Positions 54,020 through 62,642 are shown, numbered from the stretch's first letter. The stretch is DNA of 64,000 bases from Streptomyces sp. A0958 (GCF_004795035.1 NZ_SSBK01000020.1:1-64000), one strand, 5' to 3'. The notes: a model not told the origin generated them from the sequence alone. A program made the numbers and translations.

Positions 54020-54703
54020 ATGGATGATCAGTCTGTGGTGGATGTCGGCGATGTGCGGCTGGCGTACCGGACCTGGGGCGACCCGTTCGGCTCGCCCGTC
54101 GTACTGCTGCACGGTCTCGGCGCGAGCGCGGCGAGCTGGGAGGCGGCCGGGAGTCTGCTGGGCCGGGAATGGCGGGTGTACGCGATCGACCTGCGCGGCC
54201 ACGGGGAGAGCGACTGGCCCGACGCCTACGACTTCGCGTCGATGCGCGAGGACGTCCTCGGCTTCCTGGACGAGTGCGAGCTGGACCGGGCCGGCGTCGT
54301 CGGCCACGGCATGGGCGGGGTCGTCGCCCACCTCCTCGCCCAGGAGCACCCGGACCGGGTGGAACGGCTGGTGCTGGTGGAGACCCCGCCGCCGTTCCCC
54401 GGCGCGGCCGGTCCCGACGTCCCGCCGGACGGGCCGGTCGACTACGACGAGGCCGTGCTCGCGGCGGTGAACGCCCAGCTGGCCGACCCCGACCCCGCCT
54501 GGGCGGAGGGACTCGGCGAGATCGTCGCCCCCACGCTCCTGCTCGCCGGCGGGCCCGGCAGCACCATGCCGCAGGCCCGGCTCCAGGACATGGCCTCGAT
54601 GATCCCGGACTGCCACCTCGTCACCCTCGGCGGCGGCCACCGCCCGCACGAGGCCGACCCCGAGCAGGTCGCCCAGCGGATCACGGAGTTCTTCACCAGC
54701 TGA
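54020..54703 (+). CDS. Alpha/beta-hydrolase-fold protein lacking the nucleophile serine
   Basis: A 227-residue alpha/beta hydrolase with the oxyanion segment VVLLHGLGASAASWE, a nucleophile elbow reading VVGHGMGGVVAH and a C-terminal GGGHRPHEADPEQ with the expected His. In active members the elbow is G-H-S-M-G; here residue 97 is Gly (codon GGC at 54308), one base away from AGC serine. The fold is intact, but classic esterase chemistry should be lost. It may be a pseudoenzyme or use another mechanism. It is divergent from the lipoprotein chitosanase. Confidence 0.85.
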   Translation: MDDQSVVDVGDVRLAYRTWGDPFGSPVVLLHGLGASAASWEAAGSLLGREWRVYAIDLRGHGESDWPDAYDFASMREDVLGFLDECELDRAGVVGHGMGGVVAHLLAQEHPDRVERLVLVETPPPFPGAAGPDVPPDGPVDYDEAVLAAVNAQLADPDPAWAEGLGEIVAPTLLLAGGPGSTMPQARLQDMASMIPDCHLVTLGGGHRPHEADPEQVAQRITEFFTS

Positions 54704-54818
54704 CCGCGCGGCCGGTGCCGTTCACGCGCACAGGGGTCGGCGAGCGGGCGCCGCGACCCCGCCCCGGCGGGCCGGTACGGCCCGGGTCACGTCCTCCCGG
54801 GCGTCCCGGACCCGTCGC

Positions 54819-55880
54819 TCAGCGCACGACGCGTCCCCGCAGAACGATCCGGCTCGGGTGATCCAGCACCGCCGGATCGGCGGTCGGGTCGCCGGCGTAC
54901 GCGACGAGGTCGGCCGGTGCGCCGTCGACCAGGCCGGGCAGGCCGAGCCAGGACCGTGCCGTCCAGGACGCCGCGCCGAGTGCCGCCTCGGCGGGCAGCC
55001 CGGCCCGTGCCGGCCAGGACGCCTCGCCCGCGACCGTCCCGCAGGGGAACGAGTCGGTGCCGGCCAGCACCGTGACGCCCGCCTCGTGGGCGGCCCGGAC
55101 GTTGTCGAACATGGTGTCCCATCCGGCCAGCCACAGATCGCGGCGCACGCTGGGCTCCCGCGCCCGCATCGCGTCCACGCCCGCCGCGAACACGGCCAGT
55201 GTCGGCACGAACGCGGTTCCCTGTGCGGCCATCCGGTCCAGCAGCGCGGGGTCCAGATGCATGCCGTGCTCCAGGCTGTCCGCGCCCGCGAGCACCGCGT
55301 TGCGGGTGCCCTCAGCGGTCTGGCAGTGCACCGCCACCCTGCCGCCCGCCGCGTGCACGGCGGCCACCACCTCGGTGAGCAGCGCGAGCGGCACCGCGGG
55401 CTCGTCCGCCCGCCAGTCCCCGACGACCTTGCACCAGCCGGACGAGGCCGCCGACTCCTCCAAGGCGGCCCGGACGAGGTCCGCCTCGCTCACGTCCCGG
55501 CCGAAGCCGGGGATGAACCTGCCGGGCGTGGCCAGCCACCGCCCCGCCGACGTGACCCGGGGCAGCTCCGGATCTGCGTCCACCCACGCGGGCATCCGTG
55601 CGGCCGTGCCCGGCGTGCGCACCGCGAGGACCCCGGCGTCCCGGTGCGCCCGCAGCTGTTCGCGCAGCGGCTTCTCGTCGAAGGGGGTTCCCGGCTCGGT
55701 GGCCCCGGGGTGCGTGTGTACGTCGACGAGTCCGGGCAGCAGCCAGCCTCCGTCGACGACGGTCTCGGCGTTCCGGCCGGCGAAGCCGCCCGGCGGCTCG
55801 CCCTCCCGCAGCACCTCGCCCTCGACCGAGAACGACCGCTCCTCACGCTCCGGCGGCACCACACCCCGTATGCACAGCAT
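54819..55880 (-). CDS. Metal-dependent amidohydrolase
   Basis: A 353-residue amidohydrolase-superfamily protein. Metal-site motifs are LLPGLVDVHTHPGA (HxH), RVAVHCQTAEGTRNAVLAGADSLEHGMHLD (His ligands on strands 5 and 6; read in parts) and VLAGTDSFPCG (Asp ligand). The layout resembles imidazolonepropionase/prolidase-like members, but no substrate is evident. The ATG at 55880 gives a short N-terminal beta domain. It is divergent from the FnIII lipoprotein gene, with a DasR-like site between them nearer to the latter. Confidence 0.82.
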   Translation of the reverse strand: MLCIRGVVPPEREERSFSVEGEVLREGEPPGGFAGRNAETVVDGGWLLPGLVDVHTHPGATEPGTPFDEKPLREQLRAHRDAGVLAVRTPGTAARMPAWVDADPELPRVTSAGRWLATPGRFIPGFGRDVSEADLVRAALEESAASSGWCKVVGDWRADEPAVPLALLTEVVAAVHAAGGRVAVHCQTAEGTRNAVLAGADSLEHGMHLDPALLDRMAAQGTAFVPTLAVFAAGVDAMRAREPSVRRDLWLAGWDTMFDNVRAAHEAGVTVLAGTDSFPCGTVAGEASWPARAGLPAEAALGAASWTARSWLGLPGLVDGAPADLVAYAGDPTADPAVLDHPSRIVLRGRVVR

Positions 55881-55988
55881 GGGCCGACGGTACGTCAGCC
55901 GCCGTCGCCGGTACGGGGCAGGTGCACACCGGCACATTGCGGAAGGTTCCGCTCCGTGCTCTTGTCGGCGACCCCCGCCGCGTGCGAT

Positions 55989-56004
55989 ACAGGTCTGGAC
56001 CATT
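55989..56004. promoter_or_regulatory. DasR-like responsive element upstream of the FnIII lipoprotein gene
   Basis: ACAGGTCTGGACCATT matches the published dre consensus ACTGGTCTAGACCACT at 13 of 16 positions. It lies 24 bases before the GTG at 56028, where a bound repressor would block transcription. Chitin-related genes in streptomycetes are classic DasR targets. Confidence 0.65.
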
Positions 56005-56027
56005 GCTGCCGGATGGAAGGCAAGACC

Positions 56028-57005
56028 GTGCGATCCCCCCACACGCCTGCCACGTTGGTCTGTTCCGCCGCCCTGCTCCTCGCCGCACTGACGGCCTGCG
56101 GCTCCGAAGACCGGGCGGACACCAAGGCGCCCACCGCGCCCCACGGGGTGACCGCGCAGGCGAGTAGCGCCACCTCCGCGCACGTCATGTGGGAGGCGGC
56201 CACGGACGACACGGGCGTCACCGGCTACGAGATCTACCGCAAGGGCAAGAAGGTCAAGTCCGTCCCGGCGAACCGGGTGATGATCGACATCGACGGGCTG
56301 ACCGCCTCGACCGCCTACACGTTCACCGTCCGCGCCCGCGACGCGGCCGGCAACCTCTCCGCGCCGAGCGCCGCCGCCTCCGCCACCACCCCCGCACCGA
56401 CCCCCGCCGACCACGAGGCCCCGACCCGGCCGGTGAAACTGCGCGGCAAGGCGGACGGCAGCCGGGCCGCGACCCTGTCCTGGGGCGGCTCCACGGACGA
56501 CGTCGGCGTCACCGCGTACGACGTCTACCAGGAGGACTCGCGCATCCACAGCGTGCCCGGCACGCAGACCACCGCACGGCTGACCGGGCTGCGCCCCGGC
56601 ACCGTCTACACCTTCACCGTCCGGGCCCGCGACGCCGCCGACACCTCGTCACCCGACAGCAACGCCATCGACGTCACCACCGCCTCCGCCCCCGGCGCCC
56701 CCGCCTCGACCGCCCCCACGGACCTGCGGATCACGGCGAAGGCCGAGGGGAAGGAGTACGCCGTCGACCTGGACTGGAAGCAGCCGGAGACGGGCGGCGA
56801 GATCCCGGCGTACCAGCTCTACATGAACGGCCGGCTGACCACCACGATCGTCTGGGGAGGCGAGCCGCCCGCCGGCCGGGCGAGCTACCGGCTCACCGTC
56901 ACCGACCCGCGCGGCACCCGCTACTCGATGAAGATCCGCGCCAAGCTGCCGGACGGCAAGTGGGGCGACTTCTCGGCGGTGCGCACGGTCGTCCTCGGGG
57001 GCTGA
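56028..57005 (+). CDS. Fibronectin type III repeat lipoprotein
   Basis: A 325-residue surface lipoprotein. The signal TLVCSAALLLAALTACGSE has a lipobox (L-T-A-C). Two clear FnIII modules follow (KAPTAPHGVTAQASS ... YTFTVRARDAAGNLSAPS; EAPTRPVKLRGKADG ... YTFTVRARDAADTSSPDS) and a third, more divergent beta-sandwich to the end. No catalytic domain is present. The modules resemble those in the chitinase gene directly downstream (57171), so it may be a substrate-adhesion protein that works with it. The GTG at 56028 follows GGAAGG. A DasR-like site overlaps its promoter. Confidence 0.82.
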   Translation: MRSPHTPATLVCSAALLLAALTACGSEDRADTKAPTAPHGVTAQASSATSAHVMWEAATDDTGVTGYEIYRKGKKVKSVPANRVMIDIDGLTASTAYTFTVRARDAAGNLSAPSAAASATTPAPTPADHEAPTRPVKLRGKADGSRAATLSWGGSTDDVGVTAYDVYQEDSRIHSVPGTQTTARLTGLRPGTVYTFTVRARDAADTSSPDSNAIDVTTASAPGAPASTAPTDLRITAKAEGKEYAVDLDWKQPETGGEIPAYQLYMNGRLTTTIVWGGEPPAGRASYRLTVTDPRGTRYSMKIRAKLPDGKWGDFSAVRTVVLGG

Positions 57006-57068
57006 CGTCGCGGTGGCCGGCCGCGTGACGGCCGCGCGACCGGCCGACCGCAAGTGGTCTGTACCTAT

Positions 57069-57097
57069 TGACGACTTGGTCCAGACCAATTACCTTC
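57069..57097 (+). promoter_or_regulatory. Chitinase promoter with a DasR-like element in the spacer
   Basis: A -35 TTGACG (57069-57074) and -10 TACCTT (57092-57097) are 17 bp apart and enclose TTGGTCCAGACCAAT (57077-57091), one base from the dre core TGGTCTAGACCA. The layout is the same as in the two promoters of the cluster at 13-17 kb. Confidence 0.8.
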
Positions 57098-57170
57098 CCG
57101 TGTGCTCCATGGAACGACATCCGCACCTCCCCGAGGACCGCCTCACCGGTCCCTGCCTCAAGGGAGAACC

Positions 57171-59459
57171 ATGTTCGAGCACATGCCACTCAGACGGAGA
57201 ACGGCGACCGCACTGCTCGCCGTTCTCGGACTGCTCCTCGCGCTCCTGTCCCTGCAGGCCGTCCCCGCCCACGCCGCGGGCAAGCTGACGGCGACCTTCA
57301 CCTCGGCCGACAACGGCCCCTGGTGGAAGGGGACCTACATCCTGCACAACGACACCGACACCGCCGTCACCGGCTGGAGCCTGGAGTTCGACCTGCCCGC
57401 CGGGGTCGCCATCGACTCCTCGTACAACGGCACCGTCACCACCCAGGGCAGCCACATCACCGCGGTCAACGCCCACTACAACGGCACGGTCGCCGCGCAC
57501 AGCACCACCGAGCCGTACAGCTTCTGGTTCGTCGCCACCGGCCCGATCACCGCACCGACCGGCTGCCGGATCAACGGCGACAAGTGCGACGGCTCAGCCG
57601 ACGCGCCCCCGGGTGTGCCCGGCGGGCTGAAGCAGACCGATGTCACCGCCCGTACCGCGTCGCTGTCCTGGACGGCCGCCACCGCGGGCGACTTCCCCGT
57701 GGCCTCGTACGACATCCTGGCGGGCGGTGAGGTCGTCGGCTCCGCCACCGCCGCGACCGCCGCCACGGTCACCGGTCTGACCCCGGCCACCACCTACGCC
57801 TTCACCGTCCGGGCCAAGGACACCCGGGGCAACGTCTCCGCCGAGAGCGCCCCGCTGACCGTGACGACCGTCGACCCGGCGACCGACACCTCCGCCCCGA
57901 CGGCCCCCGGCGCCCTGCACTCCACCGCCACCGACTCCTCGTCCGTGACGCTCGCCTGGACCGCCGCGACGGACAACCAGCGGATCGCCGCATACGACAT
58001 CTACCGCGGCTCCGACCTGGCCACCACGGTCTCCGGCACCACGACCACCGCGACCGTCGGCGGCCTGTCGCCCTCCACCTCGTACACCTTCACCGTGAAG
58101 GCCCGCGACCCCGCCGACAACACCTCGCCGGCGAGCAACGCGCTCACCGTGAAGACCGACGACATCGTCGGCGCCGGCAACTACGCCAAGGTCGGCTACT
58201 TCGTCCAGTGGGGCATCTACGGCCGGCAGTACTTCGTCAAGAACCTCCAGGACTCGGGCGCGGCCGACAAGCTCGACATCGTCAACTACGCCTTCGCCAA
58301 CATCGATCCCAACAACCTCACCTGCCTCAACGGCGTCACCAAGGGCACGACCGCCGACCCCGAGGACCCGGAGCAGGGCACCGGAGCCGGTGACGCCGAC
58401 GCCGACTACGCCCGCCCGTTCAGCGCCGCCCAGTCCGTGGACGGGGTCGCCGACGACGGCTGGGGCAAGCTGCGCGGCAACTTCAACCAGCTGAGGAAGC
58501 TGAAGCAGCTGCACCCCGACCTCAAGATCGTGGTCTCGCTCGGCGGCTGGACCTACTCCAAGTACTTCTCCGACGTCGCCGCCACCGACGCGGCCCGCAA
58601 GAAGTTCGTCTCCTCCTGCATCGACATGTACATCAAGGGCAACCTGCCCGAGTACGGCGGGGCGGGCGGCCCCGGCACCGCGGCCGGCATCTTCGACGGC
58701 TTCGACATCGACTGGGAGTGGCCGGGCACCGGCACCGGGCACCCCGGCAACCACTACTCGCCCGACGACAAGGACAACCTGACCCTGCTGCTCGCCGAGT
58801 TCCGCAAGCAGCTCGACGCGCTCGGCGGCGGCCACCGCCTCCTCACCGCCTTCACCCCCGCCGACCCGCAGAAGATCGACGAGGGCTGGGACCTGTCCAA
58901 GGTCTTCGACTCGCTCGACGTCGCCAACGTCCAGGGCTACGACTTCCACGGCTCCGGAAGCGACAACTCCTGGGAGCCGGACCGCACCGGCCACCAGGCC
59001 AACCTCTACAACGACGACCAGGACCCGTACGACTTCCACTTCAGCGCGGACACCGCCGTCAAGGCGTACACGGACGCGGGCGTCGAGCCCCGCAAGCTGA
59101 CCCTCGGCATCCCGTTCTACGGCCGGGGCTGGCAGAACGTCACCGACGGCGGCGCGGCGGGCGAGTGGCAGTCGGCGGGCGGCGCGGCCCCCGGCCAGTT
59201 CGCGGAGGAGGCCGGCACCCGGGGTTACTCGAACCTCATCGGCGCCTATCCGACGATGACGGTCCATCACGACGAGCAGTCCGTCTCGACGTACGGATAC
59301 ACCGGCAACCAGTGGTGGTCCTTCGACGACACCTGGTCCATCGGCAAGAAGACCGCCTATGTGAAGGACAAGGGCCTGCTGGGCGTCATGGTCTGGGAGA
59401 TGTCGGGCGACACCCCCCAGGGAACGCTGCTGAACGCCCTGGACACCGGGCTGAAGTAA
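57171..59459 (+). CDS. Secreted GH18 chitinase with CBM2 and two FnIII domains
   Basis: A 762-residue modular chitinase. A signal peptide (to about residue 35, ending VPAHA) is followed by a CBM2-type module (LTATFTSADNGPWWKGTYILHN split, VTGWSLEFDLPAG), two FnIII modules (about 145-330) and a GH18 barrel (about 340-760). The D-x-x-D-x-D-x-E catalytic motif is FDGFDIDWEWP, with the Glu as proton donor. WSFDDTWSIGKKTAYVK and VMVWEMSGDTPQGTLL close the barrel. The ATG at 57171 follows AAGGGAGAACC. Its promoter has a DasR-like element, as expected for N-acetylglucosamine control. Confidence 0.95.
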   Translation: MFEHMPLRRRTATALLAVLGLLLALLSLQAVPAHAAGKLTATFTSADNGPWWKGTYILHNDTDTAVTGWSLEFDLPAGVAIDSSYNGTVTTQGSHITAVNAHYNGTVAAHSTTEPYSFWFVATGPITAPTGCRINGDKCDGSADAPPGVPGGLKQTDVTARTASLSWTAATAGDFPVASYDILAGGEVVGSATAATAATVTGLTPATTYAFTVRAKDTRGNVSAESAPLTVTTVDPATDTSAPTAPGALHSTATDSSSVTLAWTAATDNQRIAAYDIYRGSDLATTVSGTTTTATVGGLSPSTSYTFTVKARDPADNTSPASNALTVKTDDIVGAGNYAKVGYFVQWGIYGRQYFVKNLQDSGAADKLDIVNYAFANIDPNNLTCLNGVTKGTTADPEDPEQGTGAGDADADYARPFSAAQSVDGVADDGWGKLRGNFNQLRKLKQLHPDLKIVVSLGGWTYSKYFSDVAATDAARKKFVSSCIDMYIKGNLPEYGGAGGPGTAAGIFDGFDIDWEWPGTGTGHPGNHYSPDDKDNLTLLLAEFRKQLDALGGGHRLLTAFTPADPQKIDEGWDLSKVFDSLDVANVQGYDFHGSGSDNSWEPDRTGHQANLYNDDQDPYDFHFSADTAVKAYTDAGVEPRKLTLGIPFYGRGWQNVTDGGAAGEWQSAGGAAPGQFAEEAGTRGYSNLIGAYPTMTVHHDEQSVSTYGYTGNQWWSFDDTWSIGKKTAYVKDKGLLGVMVWEMSGDTPQGTLLNALDTGLK

Positions 59460-59476
59460 CCCGCCCGGCGACGACG

Positions 59477-59513
59477 GTACGGGGAGCCGCGCGGCGTGCG
59501 CGGCTCCCCGTAC
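59477..59513 (+). terminator. Hairpin terminator of the chitinase gene
   Basis: GTACGGGGAGCCGCGC (59477-59492) pairs perfectly with 59498-59513 around GGCGT, 18 bases after the chitinase stop. Confidence 0.8.
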
Positions 59514-59540
59514 GGCACATATTTCCCCCAAATCGTGACT

Positions 59541-59557
59541 TACCGCCCATAGCGGTA
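59541..59557 (+). promoter_or_regulatory. Inverted repeat in the promoter region of the repeat-peptide operon
   Basis: TACCGC-CCATA-GCGGTA is a perfect 6-bp inverted repeat about 95 bases upstream of the repeat-peptide start. A -10-like TAGGCT overlaps its right arm, so it could be an operator on the operon promoter. No dedicated regulator gene is adjacent. Confidence 0.45.
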
Positions 59558-59652
59558 GGCTGGTCGCGGCGGTGCCCGTGCGGCGCCGTCCTGCCTGACC
59601 ACCGGGCCCGGTACGGGGCCCGGCCCCAGCCGTTCGATGCGCGGGAGGAAAC

Positions 59653-60078
59653 ATGACCAGCCCCGAGCAGGACCCGAACCAGCAGGAAGGCCCCGCGGAC
59701 GGCGGTGCGGCGGGCACCCCCGGCGTCCACGACGGCGGCGCGGACGGCGGTGCCGACGGTGGCGCGGAGGGCCCCGCGGACGGTGGTGCGGCGGGCACCC
59801 CCGGCGTCCACGACGGCGGCGCCGACGGTGGAGCCGACGGTGGCGCGGAGGGCCCTGCGGACGGTGGTGCGGCCGGTACGCCCGGTGTCCACGACGGCGG
59901 TGCGGACGGCGCCGCGGAGGGTCCGGCGGACGGCGGCGCGGCCGGTACGCCGGGCGTCCACGACGGCGGTGCCGACGGCGGCGCGGAGGGCCCCGCGGAC
60001 GGTGGTGCGGCCGGCAGGCCGGGTGTCCACGACGGCGGTGCGGACGGCGCCGCGGACGCGTCCGGCAACGGTTCTTGA
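59653..60078 (+). CDS. Asp/Gly-rich tandem-repeat peptide, candidate modification substrate
   Basis: A 141-residue protein with a short leader-like N-terminus (MTSPEQDPNQQ) and five tandem repeats of 23-30 residues: EGPADGGAAGTPGVHDGGAD plus GG or A spacers. Each repeat has exactly one His, in GVHDGG; there is no Cys, Lys or aromatic residue in the repeats. The ATG has GGAGGAAAC directly upstream, a strong signal that this is translated. Its stop overlaps the TTG of a cupin oxygenase gene (TTGA), followed by a ferredoxin-like gene. The arrangement suggests a multi-core precursor whose His or Asp residues are hydroxylated. No such family is known to me; the role is inferred. Confidence 0.8.
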   Translation: MTSPEQDPNQQEGPADGGAAGTPGVHDGGADGGADGGAEGPADGGAAGTPGVHDGGADGGADGGAEGPADGGAAGTPGVHDGGADGAAEGPADGGAAGTPGVHDGGADGGAEGPADGGAAGRPGVHDGGADGAADASGNGS

Positions 60079-61286
60079 GCGCCTCCCCGGCCGGCATCCA
60101 GGACCCCGGGACCGCGACGGCGAGCCCCGGGGTCCTGGAAACACGCCTGACGACCGGCCTGAGCCGGGAGGAATTCGCCCGCGACATCTGGTCGCGCACC
60201 GCGCTGCTCACCCGCCGCGCCGGAGACTTCTCCGACCTCTTCTCCGCCCGTGCCGTCGACGAACTCGTCTCGCGGCGCGGCCTGCGTACGCCGTTCCTCC
60301 GCGTCGCCAAGAACGGCGCCACGCTCCCCGACGCCTCGTTCACCTCACCGGCCGGCGTGGGCGCCACCATCGCCGACCAGGTCGACGACACCGCCCTGTG
60401 GCGGGAGTTCGCCGACGGCGCCACCCTCGTCCTGCAAGCCCTCCACCGCACCTGGGCTCCCGTCGGCGACTTCGGCGCCGCCCTGGGCGCCGAACTGGGG
60501 CACCCGGTGCAGGCCAACGCCTACGTCACCCCGCCGCAGAACCGCGGGTTCGACGCCCACTACGACGTCCACGACGTCTTCGTCCTCCAGATCGAGGGCA
60601 CCAAGCGCTGGATCGTCCACCGGCCCGTGCACCCCGACCCGCTGCGCGACCAGCCCTGGACCGAGCACCGGCAGGCCGTGGCCGAGGCCGCGCAGGGCGA
60701 GCCGCACATCGACACCGTGCTCGAACCGGGCGACGTCCTCTACCTCCCGCGCGGCTGGCTGCACGCCGCAGAGGCGCAGGGCGAGGTCTCGATCCACCTG
60801 ACACTCGGCGTCCACACCTGGACCCGGTACGCCCTGGCCGAACAGCTCATGAGCTCCGCGCTCGCGGCACTGCGCGAGGACCCGTGGCTGCGCGGCTCCC
60901 TGCCGCTGGGCACGGAGGTACCGGACGACGCGACCGCCCAGGTGCGCGAACGCCTCCTCGCGGCCGTCACCGAGGCCGACCCCGCCCCCCGGTTCCACCG
61001 TGCGCGGCGGGGCCAGGCCCGCCCCGCACCACTCGGGCCGCTGGCTCAGCTCGCCGCCGTCGACCGCCTCGGCCCCGGCTCACCGGTCCGGCTCCGGGGC
61101 GCGCTGGAAGCCCGGCTGGAGGACCGGCGCCTGGTCACCCGCGTCGGCTGGCTCGACTTCCCGGAGGCCGACCTGCCGGCCCTGACCCGCCTGCTCGCCG
61201 GCGAGGTGCGCACCGCCGGCGACCTCGGCCTCGCCTGCGCGAGGAGGCTGCTGCGCGCGGGCGTCCTCGTGCCGGCCGGGCAGTGA
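60075..61286 (+). CDS. JmjC/cupin_4-type Fe(II)/2-oxoglutarate oxygenase
   Basis: A 403-residue protein of the ROXA/MINA-like cupin_4 family, whose characterised members hydroxylate arginine or histidine in ribosomal proteins. Iron ligands are His162 and Asp164 in FDAHYDVHDVF, and His230 in LYLPRGWLHAAEAQG; KRWIVHRP contributes the usual co-substrate residues. A C-terminal winged-helix-like region (about 330-400) ends the protein, also as in that family. It starts with a TTG overlapping the repeat-peptide stop, so translation is coupled to its likely substrate. Peptide hydroxylation is inferred from family and position. Confidence 0.85.
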   Translation: MSASPAGIQDPGTATASPGVLETRLTTGLSREEFARDIWSRTALLTRRAGDFSDLFSARAVDELVSRRGLRTPFLRVAKNGATLPDASFTSPAGVGATIADQVDDTALWREFADGATLVLQALHRTWAPVGDFGAALGAELGHPVQANAYVTPPQNRGFDAHYDVHDVFVLQIEGTKRWIVHRPVHPDPLRDQPWTEHRQAVAEAAQGEPHIDTVLEPGDVLYLPRGWLHAAEAQGEVSIHLTLGVHTWTRYALAEQLMSSALAALREDPWLRGSLPLGTEVPDDATAQVRERLLAAVTEADPAPRFHRARRGQARPAPLGPLAQLAAVDRLGPGSPVRLRGALEARLEDRRLVTRVGWLDFPEADLPALTRLLAGEVRTAGDLGLACARRLLRAGVLVPAGQ

Positions 61287-61304
61287 CACCGCCGCGGTGA
61301 CCGC

Positions 61305-62204
61305 GTGACGGGGACGGAACGCTTCTTCTGCGCCGACGCCGCCCGGGCCCGCGGCGACGCGCTCACCGGCACGGCCCCGTACGGCCTCGTCTGGGTCCTC
61401 CTTGAGTACGGGGGCTCCTGGCCGGCCAACGGCTTCGACGGTCTCGCCCTCGACCCCGCCGCCAAGGCCCTCCTGTTCGAAGCGGCGCGGGCGGTGCGGG
61501 CCCGGGTGCTCCTGATCAGGCGCCACGGCCGCCGGGACAAGGAAGCGGGCCCCCGGCGCTGGGCCGTACTGCGCTACGACGGCACCGGCGCCCACCGCCA
61601 GCAGTGGGGCACCTGGGAGCGCGACGAGGACCTGGCCCGGGCAGCCGCCGCCCTGGGCGCGCCCGGAGAGCCCGGCCACCCTCCCGTCGTCCTCGTCTGC
61701 ACCCACGGCCGGCACGACACCTGCTGCGCCGTACGCGGACGGCCGGTGGCCCGCGCCCTGAGCGAGCGGTGGCCGGACCTGGTGTGGGAGTGCACGCATG
61801 TGGGCGGTGACCGGTTCGCCGCCAACGTCCTCGTCGCGCCCGACGGCGTCTACTACGGCGGCCTCGACGCCCTGTCGTCCGTCGCCGTGGTCGAGCAGCA
61901 CCTCGCCGGCCGGGTCCACGCCGGGCACCTGCGCGGGTACACCGATCTCCTCCCGCCCCAGCAGGCGGCCGTCGCCGCCGTACTCGCGCGCTTCGGCCCG
62001 GCCGGCCGGCACGACTACGCCGTCACCGGCACGTCCCGGGCCGGCCCCCACTGGCTGGTCCGCGTCACGGGCCCCCCGCCCCGCGCGGAGGCCTACGACG
62101 TCGAGGTACGTGCACACCGGGCCGCACCGAGCCAGCTGACCTGCAACGGACCGGCGACGAGCGCGGCCGTCGTCCACGAGGTCACCGCGATCCACCTCGG
62201 TTGA
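61305..62204 (+). CDS. Sucrase/ferredoxin-like (Suc_Fer) iron-sulfur protein
   Basis: A 299-residue protein of the sucrase-ferredoxin-like family, a thioredoxin-fold [2Fe-2S] ferredoxin type. The cluster-binding segment VCTHGRHDTCCAVRGRPVARAL and VWECTHVGGDRFAANVLV with YYGGLDALS are the family's hallmarks; cysteines and histidines here would bind the iron-sulfur centre. The GTG at 61305 is 18 bases after the oxygenase stop. Third in the operon with the repeat peptide and oxygenase, it could act as electron donor or activase for the oxygenase; this is inference. Confidence 0.85.
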   Translation: MTGTERFFCADAARARGDALTGTAPYGLVWVLLEYGGSWPANGFDGLALDPAAKALLFEAARAVRARVLLIRRHGRRDKEAGPRRWAVLRYDGTGAHRQQWGTWERDEDLARAAAALGAPGEPGHPPVVLVCTHGRHDTCCAVRGRPVARALSERWPDLVWECTHVGGDRFAANVLVAPDGVYYGGLDALSSVAVVEQHLAGRVHAGHLRGYTDLLPPQQAAVAAVLARFGPAGRHDYAVTGTSRAGPHWLVRVTGPPPRAEAYDVEVRAHRAAPSQLTCNGPATSAAVVHEVTAIHLG

Positions 62205-62319
62205 GGCGTCCGCGGTCCCGGTGGACGCCTCCCGGAGGTCGCCTGTGCGCCAATGCTCCCTCCACGCCGTGCGCGGAGTTGGCTAGGGTGATCGCTCCTG
62301 GGGCACCGGAACGAGGGGG

Positions 62320-62640
62320 ATGGGCCGTATGGCGGCGAGCAGCGAGCGGCGACGCAGGGCGGACATCGTGCGCTACTGGCACGCGGTGGAGATGTTCAGC
62401 CCGCAGAAGGTGGAGAAGGCCTCGCCGCCGAAGGGCATCCACCCCGTGGAAGCCGGCCGTCCGCTGCCGTGGGAGGAGGGGCACCCCGTACGGCGGCGGA
62501 GCCCGGGCCGGAACATGGTCAGGCAGCACACCGTCTACTGCGGCGTGTACCCGGTCGCGTCCGTCCGCGACGTCCTGCTCGATGTCTTCGGCGGCAAGGC
62601 GGTGGCCGAGACCGTCCGCAGCCCGAAAGCCCGGGGAGAG
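62320..62640 (+). pseudogene. N-terminal remnant of a large helicase-like (DUF4011-type) protein
   Basis: The frame from 62320 gives about 100 residues (RRRADIVRYWHAVEMFSPQKV, PLPWEEGHPVRRR, RQHTVYCGVYPVASVRDVLLDVFGG) that I recall as the start of long AAA/superfamily I helicase-like proteins of actinomycetes, normally over 1000 residues. After about 62620 the frame continues into the region of the malate synthase terminator with no similarity. It is therefore a truncated leftover, not a working gene. The family name is tentative. Confidence 0.5.
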
Positions 62641-62642
62641 CG

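Noticed and set aside
59690..60060. Regular repeats that might be a CRISPR array or minisatellite
   Set aside because: The repeats are in frame, carry coding third-position bias, have no spacers of variable sequence and sit behind a perfect ribosome-binding site; they are coding repeats.
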